This document shows positions 44,809-54,410 of a stretch of 64,000 nt of DNA, piece by piece. The number at the start of each line of letters is the position of its first letter. Position 1 is the stretch's first letter. The position numbers and the translations under genes were made by a program. The notes under the pieces are model-generated. The model saw only the letters and a list, made by a program, of their open reading frames with translations. It was not told the DNA's origin and did not search any database. The stretch is from Methanothermobacter sp. (GTDB lineage: Archaea > Methanobacteriota > Methanobacteria > Methanobacteriales > DSM-23052), in assembly GCA_030055615.1 (NCBI GenBank), contig JASFYN010000001.1, forward strand, positions 79,267-143,266. Direction: 5' to 3'.

Positions 44809-45237
44809 TTAGGCTTCTCTTTCTAGTTTGTAGTAGTTGATGGATTTGACAATCGCACCTATTGTTAGGGCTGTTACCATGAATGGGTCAACGTATACCC
44901 TTTTTTGCATTGCGTTATAGAGGAGTTCTGTAAGTATACCAATGACGAGTATCGTCATCATAGCCCATGCTGCATTTCTTTCTGCTGCTGCTTCATGTAA
45001 GTATTCTCTTTCATCCTTTTTGACTTTCCACATTACATCGAAAAGATCTATGAATACGAAAATTAGCCATGCTACTGTTATGATCGTTCTTTGTTCTGTG
45101 TTCAAAGGCGTTAGTTGAATGAGAACAAGGAAACTGATGACTGCTGCAATGTAAACCGCACCCTGCCATGTTTTGATACTAACGCCCCATCCACTATATT
45201 TTCTTATTCCAAACCATTCGGGTCTTGCAACTATCAT
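44809..45237 (-). CDS. Small membrane protein (DUF2178-like), partner of XRE regulator
   Basis: 142 residues with about four hydrophobic segments: VYIAAVISFLVLIQL, IITVAWLIFVFIDLF, AWAMMTILVIGILTEL and FMVTALTIGAIVKSI. The middle motif KKDEREYLHEAAAERNAAWAM (acidic-basic loop before a helix) is typical of DUF2178 partners of XRE regulators. TTTAAATA about 27 nt before the ATG and no ribosome-binding site suggest a leaderless transcript. The start codon lies in a perfect palindrome. Function unknown. Confidence 0.78.
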   Translation of the reverse strand: MIVARPEWFGIRKYSGWGVSIKTWQGAVYIAAVISFLVLIQLTPLNTEQRTIITVAWLIFVFIDLFDVMWKVKKDEREYLHEAAAERNAAWAMMTILVIGILTELLYNAMQKRVYVDPFMVTALTIGAIVKSINYYKLEREA

Positions 45238-45243
45238 GATAGT
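45230..45243. promoter_or_regulatory. Perfect palindrome over the start codon of the membrane-protein/XRE operon
   Basis: ACTATCATGATAGT, 14 bp, perfectly symmetric, with the ATG of the membrane protein (45237-45235) at its centre and about 20 nt downstream of the TATA box. A protein bound here would block transcription initiation or early elongation. The XRE regulator of the same operon is the natural candidate. The link is inference. Confidence 0.5.
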
Positions 45244-45280
45244 GGAATATTTTAAATTATATTTAAATTTTTAACTCCAT

Positions 45281-46108
45281 TTAATGGTCTTGGATTATTC
45301 TCTTAAGTTCATTTGAAATTTTAAGTATCTCCTCTGGGGTTAATGTGAAAACTCGCTTTTCCAATAATCTAGGATCTATATGATCCACTATTTCTCTTGG
45401 ATTTGTTTCTTTACTAATTTCATGGAATGATTGGATAAGGGCGTTCCTGGCTTTTTTCTTTTTATGTTGGAAAAGGGCTCTGCAAGTCCTCTCAAATGTT
45501 CCATTAATCTTCTCCCTCGGAGTTAATCTAATAAGGGCAGAATCGACCCTTGGCGGCGGTAAAAAGGCACTTCTTGGAATGTAATCTAGGATCTCGATAT
45601 TGGCCATGAAATATAAGGCTACTGAGAGGCGTGAATAATCTTTGGTTCCTGGTTTGGCGATCATTCTCTCTGCAAATTCTCGCTGGTACATTAAAATGCC
45701 AAAGTCGAAATCATATTCGAGCAGTTTAAATGTTATAGGTGATGATATCTTGTAAGGTAGGTTGGACACTATCTTGTTAAAGTATGGAAAATCAATTTTT
45801 AAGGCGTCGCCTATGATTAAATCAACATTCTTATGATTTTTTAACCTGTCTTTTAGGATGGTGGCGACTTTTTTATCTTTTTCGATGGCTATGACTTTTC
45901 CTGCCTTTGAAGCTAGGGGGATTGTAAGGGTTCCGATCCCCGGGCCGATCTCTAATATGACATCGTCATCCTTTAAATCGGCATAGGATAATATTTTTTG
46001 CCTCTTGGAATCATCGATAAGGTAATGTTGACCTAATCTTTTATTTAAACGGATACCATATTTTTTTAGTATATTTTTAGTTTCAGTTGCTAGATTGTTT
46101 ACTTTCAT
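45281..46108 (-). CDS. ksgA: Ribosomal RNA small subunit dimethyladenosine transferase (Dim1/KsgA)
   Basis: Dimethylates the two adjacent adenosines near the 3' end of 16S rRNA. Motifs: KRLGQHYLIDDSKRQKIL, VILEIGPGIGTLTIPLA (motif I), VIAIEKDKK, IVSNLPYKISSPI (the NLPY catalytic motif) and the C-terminal helical domain FQHKKKKARNAL. 275 residues. The start shares a base with the DUF655 stop (TAATG), in the conserved rpl21e-rpoF-DUF655-ksgA order. Confidence 0.94.
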   Translation of the reverse strand: MKVNNLATETKNILKKYGIRLNKRLGQHYLIDDSKRQKILSYADLKDDDVILEIGPGIGTLTIPLASKAGKVIAIEKDKKVATILKDRLKNHKNVDLIIGDALKIDFPYFNKIVSNLPYKISSPITFKLLEYDFDFGILMYQREFAERMIAKPGTKDYSRLSVALYFMANIEILDYIPRSAFLPPPRVDSALIRLTPREKINGTFERTCRALFQHKKKKARNALIQSFHEISKETNPREIVDHIDPRLLEKRVFTLTPEEILKISNELKRIIQDH

Positions 46109-46698
46109 TATTTTCTTGGTTCAACCTTTTTTCTGGGCGGTCTTGTGAAAAGTACGTATTTTCTTTTACCCCTCTTTGCCTTACTAACATCTAATTCCAT
46201 GAGAACCCTTTTAACAAGTATTTTAACGGGATCTGCTAACATGGGGACTCTTTTTTTAATATCCTCAAAGCTTTCGAATTTTTTCTCTTCACGCGCCTTG
46301 AGGATGTCCCACATGTGCTTTTTACCAATCCCTGGTAATAATTCTAATTGATGGAGTCTTGTGCTTATGGGTCCTGCTTCATTAAAGAATTTGACGAACT
46401 TTTCTTCATTTGATTTTATAATTTCCTCTATGACATAGGGTAATTCAACTCTTGCCGTGGCTGTTAATTCGTTGTGACGGAGTCGCCTGTTTATCCTAGC
46501 TATCTTATCCCTTTTACCCCTCCCTATATAAACTTCCTCGTGGATTTCAAGATCCACACCAGGTTTTGGTGTTAATTCTAAAAGCGTGAACTCGTCTTTG
46601 CCGATAGCCTGGGCTACTGGCTTTCTTTTGAAACCGCCTAGGCCTTCGCTCACATACCCCAATGGGAGATAGTCTAGGATGATGGCATACTCTTCCAT
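46108..46698 (-). CDS. DUF655 family RNA/DNA-binding-like protein
   Basis: About 196 residues. The N-terminal part (EYAIILDYLPLGYVSEGLGGFKRKPVAQAIGKDEFTLLEL) and KRDKIARINRRLRHNELT form an S1-like beta domain. A helix-hairpin-helix follows (LELLPGIGKKHMWDILKAREE), then a basic tail. The family is archaeal and almost always sits between rpoF and ksgA, suggesting a translation or rRNA role; no activity is established to my knowledge. ATG 46698 is chosen over TTG 46713, which lies in the ribosome-binding region. Confidence 0.88.
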   Translation of the reverse strand: MEEYAIILDYLPLGYVSEGLGGFKRKPVAQAIGKDEFTLLELTPKPGVDLEIHEEVYIGRGKRDKIARINRRLRHNELTATARVELPYVIEEIIKSNEEKFVKFFNEAGPISTRLHQLELLPGIGKKHMWDILKAREEKKFESFEDIKKRVPMLADPVKILVKRVLMELDVSKAKRGKRKYVLFTRPPRKKVEPRK

Positions 46699-46718
46699 GA
46701 GACCCCAACTCAAAAAAA

Positions 46719-47054
46719 TTATCTGTATTTTTCTATTATTTTCAGGATATTCTCAAAATCTTCATTTTTTATAGGTATCCTTTCTTTGGCAAATATTAGA
46801 CGGATATCCGCAACATCCTCTGGCATGAGATCTGCAAGTCGCACTGCATGTTTCTTTTTTATATTAGGGAGTTCTGTGAGTTCTTCTATCAATTTTTGCG
46901 CGTCTTCATAATCTATCTTAGAGAATTTTTTCACATGTTCAAGTGCAAGGTTCTGCTCGTATGTGAATTCATGTTTATCTGCGAATTTTTCCAGGATTAC
47001 TTTAACTTCTGCCATGGGCACCGGTTCTGTTTCAAGGACTTTTTTACCTATCAT
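46719..47054 (-). CDS. rpoF: DNA-directed RNA polymerase subunit F (Rpb4-like)
   Basis: Stalk subunit that pairs with RpoE (Rpb7). Typical features: IGKKVLETEPVPMAEVKVILEKF, YEQNLALEHVKKFSKIDYEDAQKLIEEL and the HRDC-like end LMPEDVADIRLIFAKERIPIKNEDFENILKII. About 111 residues. Two adjacent ATG codons (47057, 47054) are possible; the second has better spacing from GTGAT. Lies 6 nt after rpl21e. Confidence 0.93.
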   Translation of the reverse strand: MIGKKVLETEPVPMAEVKVILEKFADKHEFTYEQNLALEHVKKFSKIDYEDAQKLIEELTELPNIKKKHAVRLADLMPEDVADIRLIFAKERIPIKNEDFENILKIIEKYR

Positions 47055-47060
47055 CATAGA

Positions 47061-47351
47061 TCACTCTTGCAATTGGAGATGTTCGGGTCTTACAATGAGT
47101 TTTTTATCCTTTTTACCATCTTTTATCGTGACAACATATGATTTTCCCATTTTATCAACTATTCGCCCTGTTTTACCATGGAATCGTGGATGTGGCTGTC
47201 CCCTGTGGATGCTAGGATCTATTATTATATGTACAAGATCATCCACTTCGAAACTTTGGATTTTCCTTGTTATAGGATTTGTCCTCCCAACTCTTTTAGT
47301 CTTTTGAAGTTTATATCTTGTTTTACTCCTGAAACCCTTTGATCTTTTCAT
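47061..47351 (-). CDS. rpl21e: 50S ribosomal protein L21e
   Basis: 96 residues, strongly basic: [17 protein letters not shown], then the SH3-like core [39 protein letters not shown] and [15 protein letters not shown] 47351 follows GGAGGT; an in-frame ATG at 47366 overlaps that site. First gene of the rpl21e-rpoF-DUF655-ksgA operon. TATA-like sequence lies near 47408-47420. Confidence 0.96.
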   Translation of the reverse strand: MKRSKGFRSKTRYKLQKTKRVGRTNPITRKIQSFEVDDLVHIIIDPSIHRGQPHPRFHGKTGRIVDKMGKSYVVTIKDGKKDKKLIVRPEHLQLQE

Positions 47352-47807
47352 ATTGTAAACCTCCATGATCTTAAAAAATTAGAATGATCACACAGCAAAT
47401 TGATTTATTATATTTTCTCACCTAAATATTTTCCCCTTTTGGGGACTCCCACCCTAAGTAAATGACATATTATAGAAGTCCATAAATGCCTATCAAAAGC
47501 TACTGATTTCACTTATATAGGGTATTCCCTTCTATCTAGGAAAGATCACCACTACTCATTGGGGGGGCTCTGCACCGTAAAATTTTAAGGTTTTTTTGCT
47601 CCCCCCATTAAATGGCCGGTACCTGCCCCCATTACAGTGACTTATACCTTATTAGGATATTTAAAATCTTTTGGAAAAGGGTATCAGTAGTTTCAAGTAT
47701 TTTTGGGGAGTGAGATTCTAGGGGACTTACATATTCCTTTAGGCTAGTTTAATAGGCTATATTATATGGTATAACATACAAAGTAATTATAAATGAGGTG
47801 AATGAAT
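47352..47807. other. 456-nt intergenic region with GC-rich stem potential; no gene seen
   Basis: Holds the rpl21e promoter on the minus strand. On the plus strand it holds a CCCC-TTTT-GGGG hairpin (47432-47443) and a stronger stem formed by TGGGGGG (47560-47566) with CCCCCCA (47601-47607). The loop of that stem carries an inner ACC/GGT pairing around an A/T-rich centre. A second pyrimidine/purine tract (CCTGCCCCCATTA) follows. It matches no tRNA, SRP RNA, RNase P RNA or riboswitch I can recognise. The possibilities are an unannotated small RNA or remnants of one. Confidence 0.35.
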
Positions 47808-48065
47808 GTGCCGATCGTTTTAGAACCAATACTTACTGTTAATTTCATATTTTGCATGATAATTTTAGTAATGGGGTATTGGGGGTTCCGGAAATTTGAA
47901 AATCCCCTTCTATTTTACATTGGTTTATCTTTTGGACTTTTTGGAGTGTCTCATTTGGCCCAGTTAACAGGATACCCTAGCAATACACTGGTTCTTATAT
48001 TAATCCGAAGCATAGCTTACTTACTGGTCATCTTTGCCCTTTTTAACACCATAAAAAGTGGTTAG
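47808..48065 (+). CDS. Small membrane protein, 85 aa, unknown function
   Basis: Three hydrophobic segments: VNFIFCMIILVMGYWGF, FYIGLSFGLFGVSHLAQL and VLILIRSIAYLLVIFALF. The arrangement resembles half of a DUF-type sensor membrane domain (FGLFGVSHLA is seen in several methanogen membrane proteins). I set the start at GTG 47808, 7 nt after GAGGTG; ATG 47802 is too close to that site. A TATA-like ATTATATGG lies near 47761. No partner gene is adjacent. Confidence 0.65.
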   Translation: MPIVLEPILTVNFIFCMIILVMGYWGFRKFENPLLFYIGLSFGLFGVSHLAQLTGYPSNTLVLILIRSIAYLLVIFALFNTIKSG

Positions 48066-48163
48066 CTTTTGTATAAATGAAATGTCGCAACTGTTATGTG
48101 TTCTTGGATAGGTGGAAATATTCTGCTTGTCACCTAACATGTGGTTTATCCCATAGTATTATG

Positions 48164-49366
48164 TCATCCAACTTCTATGACATCAAGTTCGATGCATTCT
48201 GCGTGAGTGTTAAGTATTTCACTTATACTGGGTTTTGTCCTTCCATCATCACCTGAAATAAGCTCTTTTATGTAGAGCCCTCCCTCAGTTTTTAATGTAA
48301 CCTCAAGGGTTCTAGAGTCGATTATGTTCCATTTAATGTCGATTACTCTTCTTTTCCGTATCTTGTCCGCTCTTCTGTGGGCGACTCTCTTTGGGGTTCT
48401 TTGTTTAATCAAGTTCAGAGATTTCAGTTTCTCCAAGGTTGATGGTTCGATTTTGTCCTTTAGTTTTACCTTTGCCTTGTAAATTTTATAAGGGGATGAG
48501 GTTTTAATTTCTACTTTACGGTTGCGGTTGGAGAATTTTAAATCTAGAACCTCGATTTTGCCCTTAGCGGATTTATTAATTTCTTCAGAAATCTTTTTTA
48601 AGTTTATTTTTCTTATCCTAGGTTCTTTGATTTCGAGCACGAAGGGCCTTCCTCTCCCGAGCATTCTCACATCAACATCTTCTCTTCCGGCTCCGTGGAA
48701 TTTTGATCCTGAACCTTGAGTTGCCTTGAGCACGGGCTCTGCAACTAGTTCTTCGACTGAAGTGGGGTACATTTTACCTGTGAAATTGCACCTTGGACAT
48801 CCTCGGCCTTTACATTTTCTGCAAGGCCACTTGGTCTGGGGTATGCCTCTTATGAGTTTTCTGTATCTGCCCTCTATAAATAATGGGTTTATCTGTATCC
48901 ATACTCGTGGTTTTAATTTTCTGAAGTTAACTTTAACAACAATATCAGGGTTTTCGAAGTCTACCCTGCAATTAAATCTTTCTTTTAGGATTTTTCCAAG
49001 TTCTCTGTTGATTTCCTTTTTTATGCTTTCAACTTCTATGTTTAATATTTTGTTTATTTCTTCATCAGCGCTTAATAGGTTTTCTGGTAATCTGCTCCCT
49101 ACTAGTATGGTTGAAAATTCAAGGTTTAATTTTTTTATTTTCTCTTCGACATAGTCTGCTGTTTTTTCAAGATCTTCTAGTATTCCTTTACAGATTTTGC
49201 ATTTATCAGTTGATTTTTTTAATTTGAAGGTTTTGGTTAGGTTTTCAGCCCTTTTAACATTACCTGGTCCTGGTATAATATCTGAGAATTTGCGTCCCAG
49301 ACAATTTGGGCATATGCTCCCCTCTGTGATATCCAGTAATTTTTCTAGTCTCTTTTTAGTCTCCAT
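48164..49366 (-). CDS. pus10: tRNA pseudouridine synthase Pus10
   Basis: Makes pseudouridine 54 and 55 in archaeal tRNA. N-terminal zinc-binding THUMP-like part: CPNCLGRKFSD and KCKICKG. A second Cys cluster is WPCRKCKGRGCPRCNFTGK. The catalytic centre is SKFHGAGREDVDVRMLGRGRPFVLEI with the nucleophilic Asp in GREDVDVR. The C-terminal core ends GGLYIKELISGDDGRTKPSISEI. 400 residues. Starts 10 nt after the srp54 stop with GGAG overlapping that stop. Confidence 0.94.
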   Translation of the reverse strand: METKKRLEKLLDITEGSICPNCLGRKFSDIIPGPGNVKRAENLTKTFKLKKSTDKCKICKGILEDLEKTADYVEEKIKKLNLEFSTILVGSRLPENLLSADEEINKILNIEVESIKKEINRELGKILKERFNCRVDFENPDIVVKVNFRKLKPRVWIQINPLFIEGRYRKLIRGIPQTKWPCRKCKGRGCPRCNFTGKMYPTSVEELVAEPVLKATQGSGSKFHGAGREDVDVRMLGRGRPFVLEIKEPRIRKINLKKISEEINKSAKGKIEVLDLKFSNRNRKVEIKTSSPYKIYKAKVKLKDKIEPSTLEKLKSLNLIKQRTPKRVAHRRADKIRKRRVIDIKWNIIDSRTLEVTLKTEGGLYIKELISGDDGRTKPSISEILNTHAECIELDVIEVG

Positions 49367-49376
49367 CTTTGACTCC

Positions 49377-50708
49377 TTAACGTAGGAATTGTTTCACTAA
49401 TTGTCCCATTGGACCTCCTCTGTTCCGTCTTCCAAGGCCTTTCATGGCCCTTTTAGTAACCTTGTAATACTTTAGGAGTTCTTTCACGTCCTCGTTCCTT
49501 GTGCCTGAACCCCTTGCAATCCTTTTTATCCTTGAATGTTTGATCGCTTCTGGATGGTCCAGTTCGTATTCTGTCATGGAATCCATTATGGTAAGGTATT
49601 TTTTGATTTTTTCTTCTGTTGCATTGGGCGCGTTTTTTGGCAGTTTATCAAGGCCTGGTATCATGTTTATAACTTGCTGTAGTGGGCCCATTTTCCCCAT
49701 CATTTCGAATTGTGATTTCATTTCCCTTAGGGTGAATCTGCCTGTGAGGATGGCGTCTACTGTCTCTTCACTTACTTCTTGTTCTTCTGCTATTTCTTCT
49801 GCTTTTTCTAGCAAGCTTCTGATGTCACCCATTCCTAGGAGTCTGGATATGAACCTTTCGGGGTCGAAGACTTCGAAATCTTCTAGTTTTTCGCCGGTGC
49901 CTATGAATTTTATTGGGGCTCCTGTTTCTGCAACTGCTGATAATGCGCCGCCGCCCTTGGCTGATCCGTCAAGTTTTGTTATTATTATTGACCCGACTGG
50001 AGTGCTCTGGGAGAATGCACGGGCTTGTTCTTTTGCTTGTTGTCCTATTGTACCGTCGATTACGAGTATTGTCTCATCTGGTTTGATTGTGGTTGATAGT
50101 TGCTCCATTTCTTTGAGTAGGTGTTTTTCTTCTTTGTGGCGTCCTGCCGTGTCAAAAATTATAACGTCGTAGTCTTTGAATTTTTCAAGTCCTTTTTCCG
50201 CGATTTCTAGTGGGTTTTTGTTTTCTGGTTCTCCATAGACTGGTATGTTGATTTCTTGTGTGAGTTGTTTTAATTGGTCGAATGCGGCTGGTCTCCATGT
50301 GTCTGTACATACTATGGCTGTGTTTAGTCCCTTTTTTTGGAGGTGGCGGCTTAGTTTACCTATGGTGGTTGTTTTGCCGCTTCCTTGCAGTCCTACAAAG
50401 AGTATTTTATATGGTTTTTTGTCTATTTTGAGGGGTTTTGGAGTTTCTCCAACGAGTTTCACCATTTCTTCGTATACTATCCTTATAATATGTTCTTTTG
50501 GGGTGACACCTTTTGGGGGTTCTTCATTGAGGGCTCTTTCCTCTATTGATTTGGATAATTTGAATACGAGTTTTATATTAACATCTGCTTGGATTAATGC
50601 ACGTTGTATATCCTTTATAACCTCTTTCACTACTTCTTCATCTACTATGGTCATCCCGGCCAATTTTTTCATGGTCTTTGCAAGACTCTTGCCTAGTTTG
50701 CCTAACAT
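49377..50708 (-). CDS. srp54: Signal recognition particle 54 kDa protein
   Basis: GTPase that recognises signal peptides and docks to FtsY. The N domain is followed by G-domain motifs [47 protein letters not shown], the [14 protein letters not shown] element and [10 protein letters not shown]. The Met-rich M domain ([33 protein letters not shown]) ends with a Gly/Arg tail. 443 residues from ATG 50708, placed after GTGAT; GTG 50717 is within that site. Confidence 0.96.
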   Translation of the reverse strand: MLGKLGKSLAKTMKKLAGMTIVDEEVVKEVIKDIQRALIQADVNIKLVFKLSKSIEERALNEEPPKGVTPKEHIIRIVYEEMVKLVGETPKPLKIDKKPYKILFVGLQGSGKTTTIGKLSRHLQKKGLNTAIVCTDTWRPAAFDQLKQLTQEINIPVYGEPENKNPLEIAEKGLEKFKDYDVIIFDTAGRHKEEKHLLKEMEQLSTTIKPDETILVIDGTIGQQAKEQARAFSQSTPVGSIIITKLDGSAKGGGALSAVAETGAPIKFIGTGEKLEDFEVFDPERFISRLLGMGDIRSLLEKAEEIAEEQEVSEETVDAILTGRFTLREMKSQFEMMGKMGPLQQVINMIPGLDKLPKNAPNATEEKIKKYLTIMDSMTEYELDHPEAIKHSRIKRIARGSGTRNEDVKELLKYYKVTKRAMKGLGRRNRGGPMGQLVKQFLR

Positions 50709-50802
50709 GATAATCACTATAGGAAAATTAGATTAATAACTACAAAATTATATTAGAGAATTTCAAATTTATATTTATCGAATATGAAATCCTGTGATGG
50801 AA

Positions 50803-51372
50803 ATGCTAAAAATATTGGAGAAAACATTGAAAAAAGCACCCATCATAAAAAAAGGAGAATACAATTACTTCGTGCACCCAATAACTGATGGAATACCACT
50901 CACAACCCCAGAAATGCTGGAAGAGGTGGTTGATGAAATAACAAGACGCTATACTCTAGATGTTGATAAAATAGTGTGTATAGAGGCTATGGGCATACAC
51001 CTTGCCACAGCATTATCACTCAAAACAAGAATACCATTCGTCGTTGTAAGAAAACGCGAATACGGCCTCCCAGGCGAAGTTGCAGTCCACCAAACCACAG
51101 GATATAGCGAAGGAGAATTATACATCAACGGCATCCAGGAAGGTGACAGACTCCTTGTCATAGACGACGTCGTAAGTACTGGGGGAACATTATTAGCAGT
51201 CCTAGAAGCTCTCAAAAAAATGGACGTAGAAGTGGCTAAAGTCATAGTTATAATAGAAAAAGGCGAAGGTAAAAAACTCGTAGAAGAAAAAACAGGCTAC
51301 AAAATAAACACACTAATAAAAGTGGATATCATCGATGATAAAATAATAACAAAGCCCACAGAGGAGGCCTAG
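50803..51372 (+). CDS. hpt: Hypoxanthine/guanine phosphoribosyltransferase (archaeal Hpt)
   Basis: Salvages hypoxanthine or guanine with PRPP. Elements: [14 protein letters not shown], the [14 protein letters not shown] loop, [28 protein letters not shown], and the PRPP motif [21 protein letters not shown]. About 189 residues from ATG 50803, 4 nt after GTGAT; GTG 50794 and ATG 50797 upstream are alternatives. Heads a plus-strand cluster with dph2 2 nt after it. Confidence 0.9.
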   Translation: MLKILEKTLKKAPIIKKGEYNYFVHPITDGIPLTTPEMLEEVVDEITRRYTLDVDKIVCIEAMGIHLATALSLKTRIPFVVVRKREYGLPGEVAVHQTTGYSEGELYINGIQEGDRLLVIDDVVSTGGTLLAVLEALKKMDVEVAKVIVIIEKGEGKKLVEEKTGYKINTLIKVDIIDDKIITKPTEEA

Positions 51373-51373
51373 A

Positions 51374-52363
51374 TTGGCAGATTACCAATTTGAAACACGC
51401 AAAGTCATAGAAAAGATTAAAGAGCATAATCCCAGGATAATAGGATTACAGTTCCCAGACGGCCTTAAAATCCATGCATTAAAGCTGGCCCGGCAACTTG
51501 AAAAAGAACTCGAGGTTACTGTTATAATATCCGCCGATCCATGTTATGGCGCATGTGACATTGCAGATACTAAACTAGAGAATATAGTCGATCTTCTAAT
51601 CCATTATGGTCATACACCATTACCACTCGATTATAAGATCCCGGTCATTTTCATAGAAGCATACGCCAAAATTGATATAATACCAGCCCTCAGGTCATCC
51701 CTCAGATTATTATCCGCACATAAAAAAATAGGAGTGGCTACCACAACACAACACTTACACCTACTTGATGAAGCCATAAAATTTTTGGAAGATCATGGAA
51801 AAAGGGCTTTATCAGCCGAAGGGGTGGGCACGAAAAGGGGACAAGTTTTAGGTTGTAATTTCTCATCGGTTAAAAAATTAAATGTGGATGCTTACTTATT
51901 TATTGGTAGTGGAGATTTCCACCCCCTTGGTATAAGATTATCCACAGGGAAACCAGTTATCGCGGCAGATCCATACACTGGAAAGGCAAAAAACATTGAA
52001 GATTTTGCTGATAGGATTTTAAGAATAAGATTCGCGACCATTACAAGGGCGAGAGAAGCTGAGAAATGGGGGGTTATAATGTCATCTAAGAAGGGTCAGG
52101 AGAGGCTGTCATTGGCTCTCAACCTGAAGCAAGTCCTTGAAGAGTCCGGAAGAGAAGCCTTCATAATAATATTAGAGGATATTTCACCACAGTTACTCGT
52201 CCCATTCAGGGAATTGGATGCTTTTGTAGTTTCTGCTTGTCCAAGAATGCCCATAGATGATTATCAGCTGTATGATAAGCCCATTTTAACTCCCATAGAA
52301 TTGGAGATGGTCCTTGATAAAAGAAGATGGGAGGATTATACCCTAGATGAAATCATATTCTAA
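51374..52363 (+). CDS. dph2: Diphthamide synthase subunit Dph2
   Basis: Iron-sulfur enzyme that cleaves SAM to a 3-amino-3-carboxypropyl radical and modifies the diphthamide His of elongation factor 2. The three cluster-binding Cys are seen in DPCYGACDIAD (domain 1), VLGCNFSSV (domain 2) and SACPRMPID (domain 3). Also seen is the LQFPDGLKIHA start. 329 residues, archaeal homodimer form. TTG 51374 behind GGAGG; the ribosome-binding site lies inside the 3' end of hpt. Confidence 0.94.
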   Translation: MADYQFETRKVIEKIKEHNPRIIGLQFPDGLKIHALKLARQLEKELEVTVIISADPCYGACDIADTKLENIVDLLIHYGHTPLPLDYKIPVIFIEAYAKIDIIPALRSSLRLLSAHKKIGVATTTQHLHLLDEAIKFLEDHGKRALSAEGVGTKRGQVLGCNFSSVKKLNVDAYLFIGSGDFHPLGIRLSTGKPVIAADPYTGKAKNIEDFADRILRIRFATITRAREAEKWGVIMSSKKGQERLSLALNLKQVLEESGREAFIIILEDISPQLLVPFRELDAFVVSACPRMPIDDYQLYDKPILTPIELEMVLDKRRWEDYTLDEIIF

Positions 52364-52453
52364 GGTATACAAAGTATATATATGAGAAAATAAAAAGGTA
52401 AATTTAGAAGGACTTACACTATTTTTTTATATTAATCTTATTGAGGTGAATTG

Positions 52454-53026
52454 ATGAAGGCAAAATCTGGGGATTTTGTTTTTCCCGGGGACTCTTTAGC
52501 AGTAATAGAAGAATTCGTACCAGCAGAGGGGACATACGAAGAAAAGGGTAAAATAAAATCACTCTTTGTAGGCGAAGTTGCAAGGGATGAGAAAAATAAA
52601 CGCATAAAAGTCATATCAAAGACAGAAACACCCCCACTATTAAAAGAGGGTGTAGTAGTCATCGGAGAAGTTATTGAAGTGAAGGGTCAGAGGGCCCTAG
52701 TGAAGATACACCATGTTAAGGGCAGTTCAAGAGCTCCCGTAACATCATTCGTGGGTGCAGTTCACATTTCACAAGCGACAAATGGCTACCTATCAAAGTT
52801 GACAGAAGCCTTTAGGATAGGTGACATAGTTGAGGCTCGTGTAAGCAGACTAGTGGGATTAACTGGTATAGACCTCCAAACCACCCAGAGAGGCCTTGGG
52901 GTTATAAAGGCTATGTGTACCCGTTGCAGACACTTCATGAAAAAAGCAGGAAAAGATGAGGTTGTCTGCCCAAATTGTGGAAACAGGGAGAAAAGGAAAC
53001 TCTCCACGGATTATAGGCTCAAATAG
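52454..53026 (+). CDS. csl4: Exosome complex RNA-binding protein Csl4
   Basis: Cap subunit of the archaeal RNA exosome. N-terminal domain [30 protein letters not shown], central S1 domain ([50 protein letters not shown]), and C-terminal zinc ribbon with CTRCRHF and [12 protein letters not shown]. 190 residues. ATG 52454 after GAGGTGAATTG. Followed by rpoL 16 nt later. Confidence 0.93.
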   Translation: MKAKSGDFVFPGDSLAVIEEFVPAEGTYEEKGKIKSLFVGEVARDEKNKRIKVISKTETPPLLKEGVVVIGEVIEVKGQRALVKIHHVKGSSRAPVTSFVGAVHISQATNGYLSKLTEAFRIGDIVEARVSRLVGLTGIDLQTTQRGLGVIKAMCTRCRHFMKKAGKDEVVCPNCGNREKRKLSTDYRLK

Positions 53027-53042
53027 TATTGGAGGAGAGAAA

Positions 53043-53306
53043 GTGAAGATTATCCGCGATGAAAAAGATGAAATGGAAATAATATTTGAAGGTGAAACCC
53101 ACACACTCTGTAATGCTTTGCGTAAAATACTATTAGAAGACGAAACCGTGAAAGCTGTGGCATATTCCATAGACCATCCCATAATAGGGGAACCCCACAT
53201 GTACATAAGAGGGGATAACCCGCGAAAATCCCTTAAAAGAGCGGCTAAGACGCTTAAAGAAAAGTCTAAAGAATTCAAGGATCTTATAAAGCGGTCTAGT
53301 CCATGA
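53043..53306 (+). CDS. rpoL: DNA-directed RNA polymerase subunit L (Rpb11-like)
   Basis: 87 residues: [24 protein letters not shown], then [31 protein letters not shown], the alpha-like dimerisation fold that pairs with RpoD. GTG 53043 lies just after GGAGGAGA; a longer in-frame ORF upstream overlaps csl4 and is not used. Its stop overlaps the DUF99 start by 4 nt (ATGA). Confidence 0.94.
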   Translation: MKIIRDEKDEMEIIFEGETHTLCNALRKILLEDETVKAVAYSIDHPIIGEPHMYIRGDNPRKSLKRAAKTLKEKSKEFKDLIKRSSP

Positions 53307-53902
53307 AAGAGAAAAGATTCAGGAAGATAAAATCCGAGATAAGAATTTTAGGGATCGATGACGCCCCATTCACGCCCCATACTAAAGATGATGTTCTGGT
53401 TGTTGGCACAGTCTTTAGGGGCGGTTCATGGTTGGACGGTGTTCTAACAACCCATATAAAAGTTGATGGAACTGATTCTACATCTAAGATAATTGAAATG
53501 GTTAAAAATTCAAGACACTTCGACCAATTGGGTGTTATAATGCTAGATGGGATAACACTAGGCGGTTTCAATGTCGTTGACGTGGAAAAGGTATTCAAAG
53601 ATACTGGTTTGCCGATTATAGTTGTTATAAGGAAAATACCTGATTTTAAAAGGATAAAGAAGGCCCTCAAAGGAAAATTTGAGGATTGGGAGCGGCGATG
53701 GGATGCTATAAAAAGGGCTGGTGAAATATACCCAGTAAAGGTTGAGGACACCATCTACATACAAGTGAAGGGTATAAAATTGGAGGATGCCATAGAGATA
53801 GTTAAGATTTCAACAACAAGGAGCGCGATCCCAGAGCCTATAAGAGCAGCCCATCTTATCGCAGCAGGAGTTGAAAAGGGCGAATCCAAGGGTAACGCCT
53901 AG
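53303..53902 (+). CDS. DUF99 family protein
   Basis: 199 residues of the archaeal DUF99 (UPF0215) family, an endonuclease V-like fold. Recognised by [62 protein letters not shown] and a C-terminal [20 protein letters not shown]. The Asp residues that would sit in the nuclease active site are partly kept (GIDDAP, LDGITL), but activity is not established. Coupled to rpoL by a 4-nt overlap. Confidence 0.9.
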   Translation: MKEKRFRKIKSEIRILGIDDAPFTPHTKDDVLVVGTVFRGGSWLDGVLTTHIKVDGTDSTSKIIEMVKNSRHFDQLGVIMLDGITLGGFNVVDVEKVFKDTGLPIIVVIRKIPDFKRIKKALKGKFEDWERRWDAIKRAGEIYPVKVEDTIYIQVKGIKLEDAIEIVKISTTRSAIPEPIRAAHLIAAGVEKGESKGNA

Positions 53903-53911
53903 ACGTAGAGG

Positions 53912-54340
53912 GTGATCAAAATATACAAGAATCCTCTGCTAACAGTGGATATTGTTATCATCTGCCCCGATGATAATATCATACTCATCAAAAGAAAGAA
54001 AGACCCATATAAAGGGTTCTGGGCGCTTCCAGGCGGCTTCGTAGAATATGGGGAGAAAGTTGAGGAAGCAGCTTTAAGAGAAGCATATGAAGAGACAGGC
54101 TTAAAGGTAGAGTTAGATCATCTTCTAGGTGTTTATTCAGATCCAGATCGCGACCCCCGTGGACATGTTATAAGCATATGTTTCATAGCCCATCAAATTG
54201 GTGGAAAATTAAAGGCAGATACAGATGCCAGTGAAGTTTCCAAGTTCAGATGGGAAGAACTGAAGAAGATAAAATTAGCATTTGATCATGCCACAATACT
54301 CAAGGATGCATACAAATTCATAAAAAATTATAAAAAGTAA
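53912..54340 (+). CDS. Nudix hydrolase, ADP-ribose pyrophosphatase-like
   Basis: 142 residues or slightly fewer. Nudix box [24 protein letters not shown] with all conserved Glu, followed after 15 residues by [19 protein letters not shown], the Pro-containing pattern of ADP-ribose pyrophosphatases. The start is ambiguous. GTG 53912 lies inside GGTGATC, which elsewhere in this window serves as the ribosome-binding site for a start 4-5 nt later; that position here is ATA 53921. 9 nt after DUF99. Confidence 0.87.
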   Translation: MIKIYKNPLLTVDIVIICPDDNIILIKRKKDPYKGFWALPGGFVEYGEKVEEAALREAYEETGLKVELDHLLGVYSDPDRDPRGHVISICFIAHQIGGKLKADTDASEVSKFRWEELKKIKLAFDHATILKDAYKFIKNYKK

Positions 54341-54410
54341 AAATGTACAGAATAGAGGTCACTGGTAAAAATATCAATGAATAGTTTCTTCATAATCAGG
54401 GAGGAAGAAG

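Noticed and set aside
46848-47307. Plus-strand ORFs over rpoF and rpl21e
   Set aside because: Shadows of two conserved genes; Phe/Cys-rich and without start signals.
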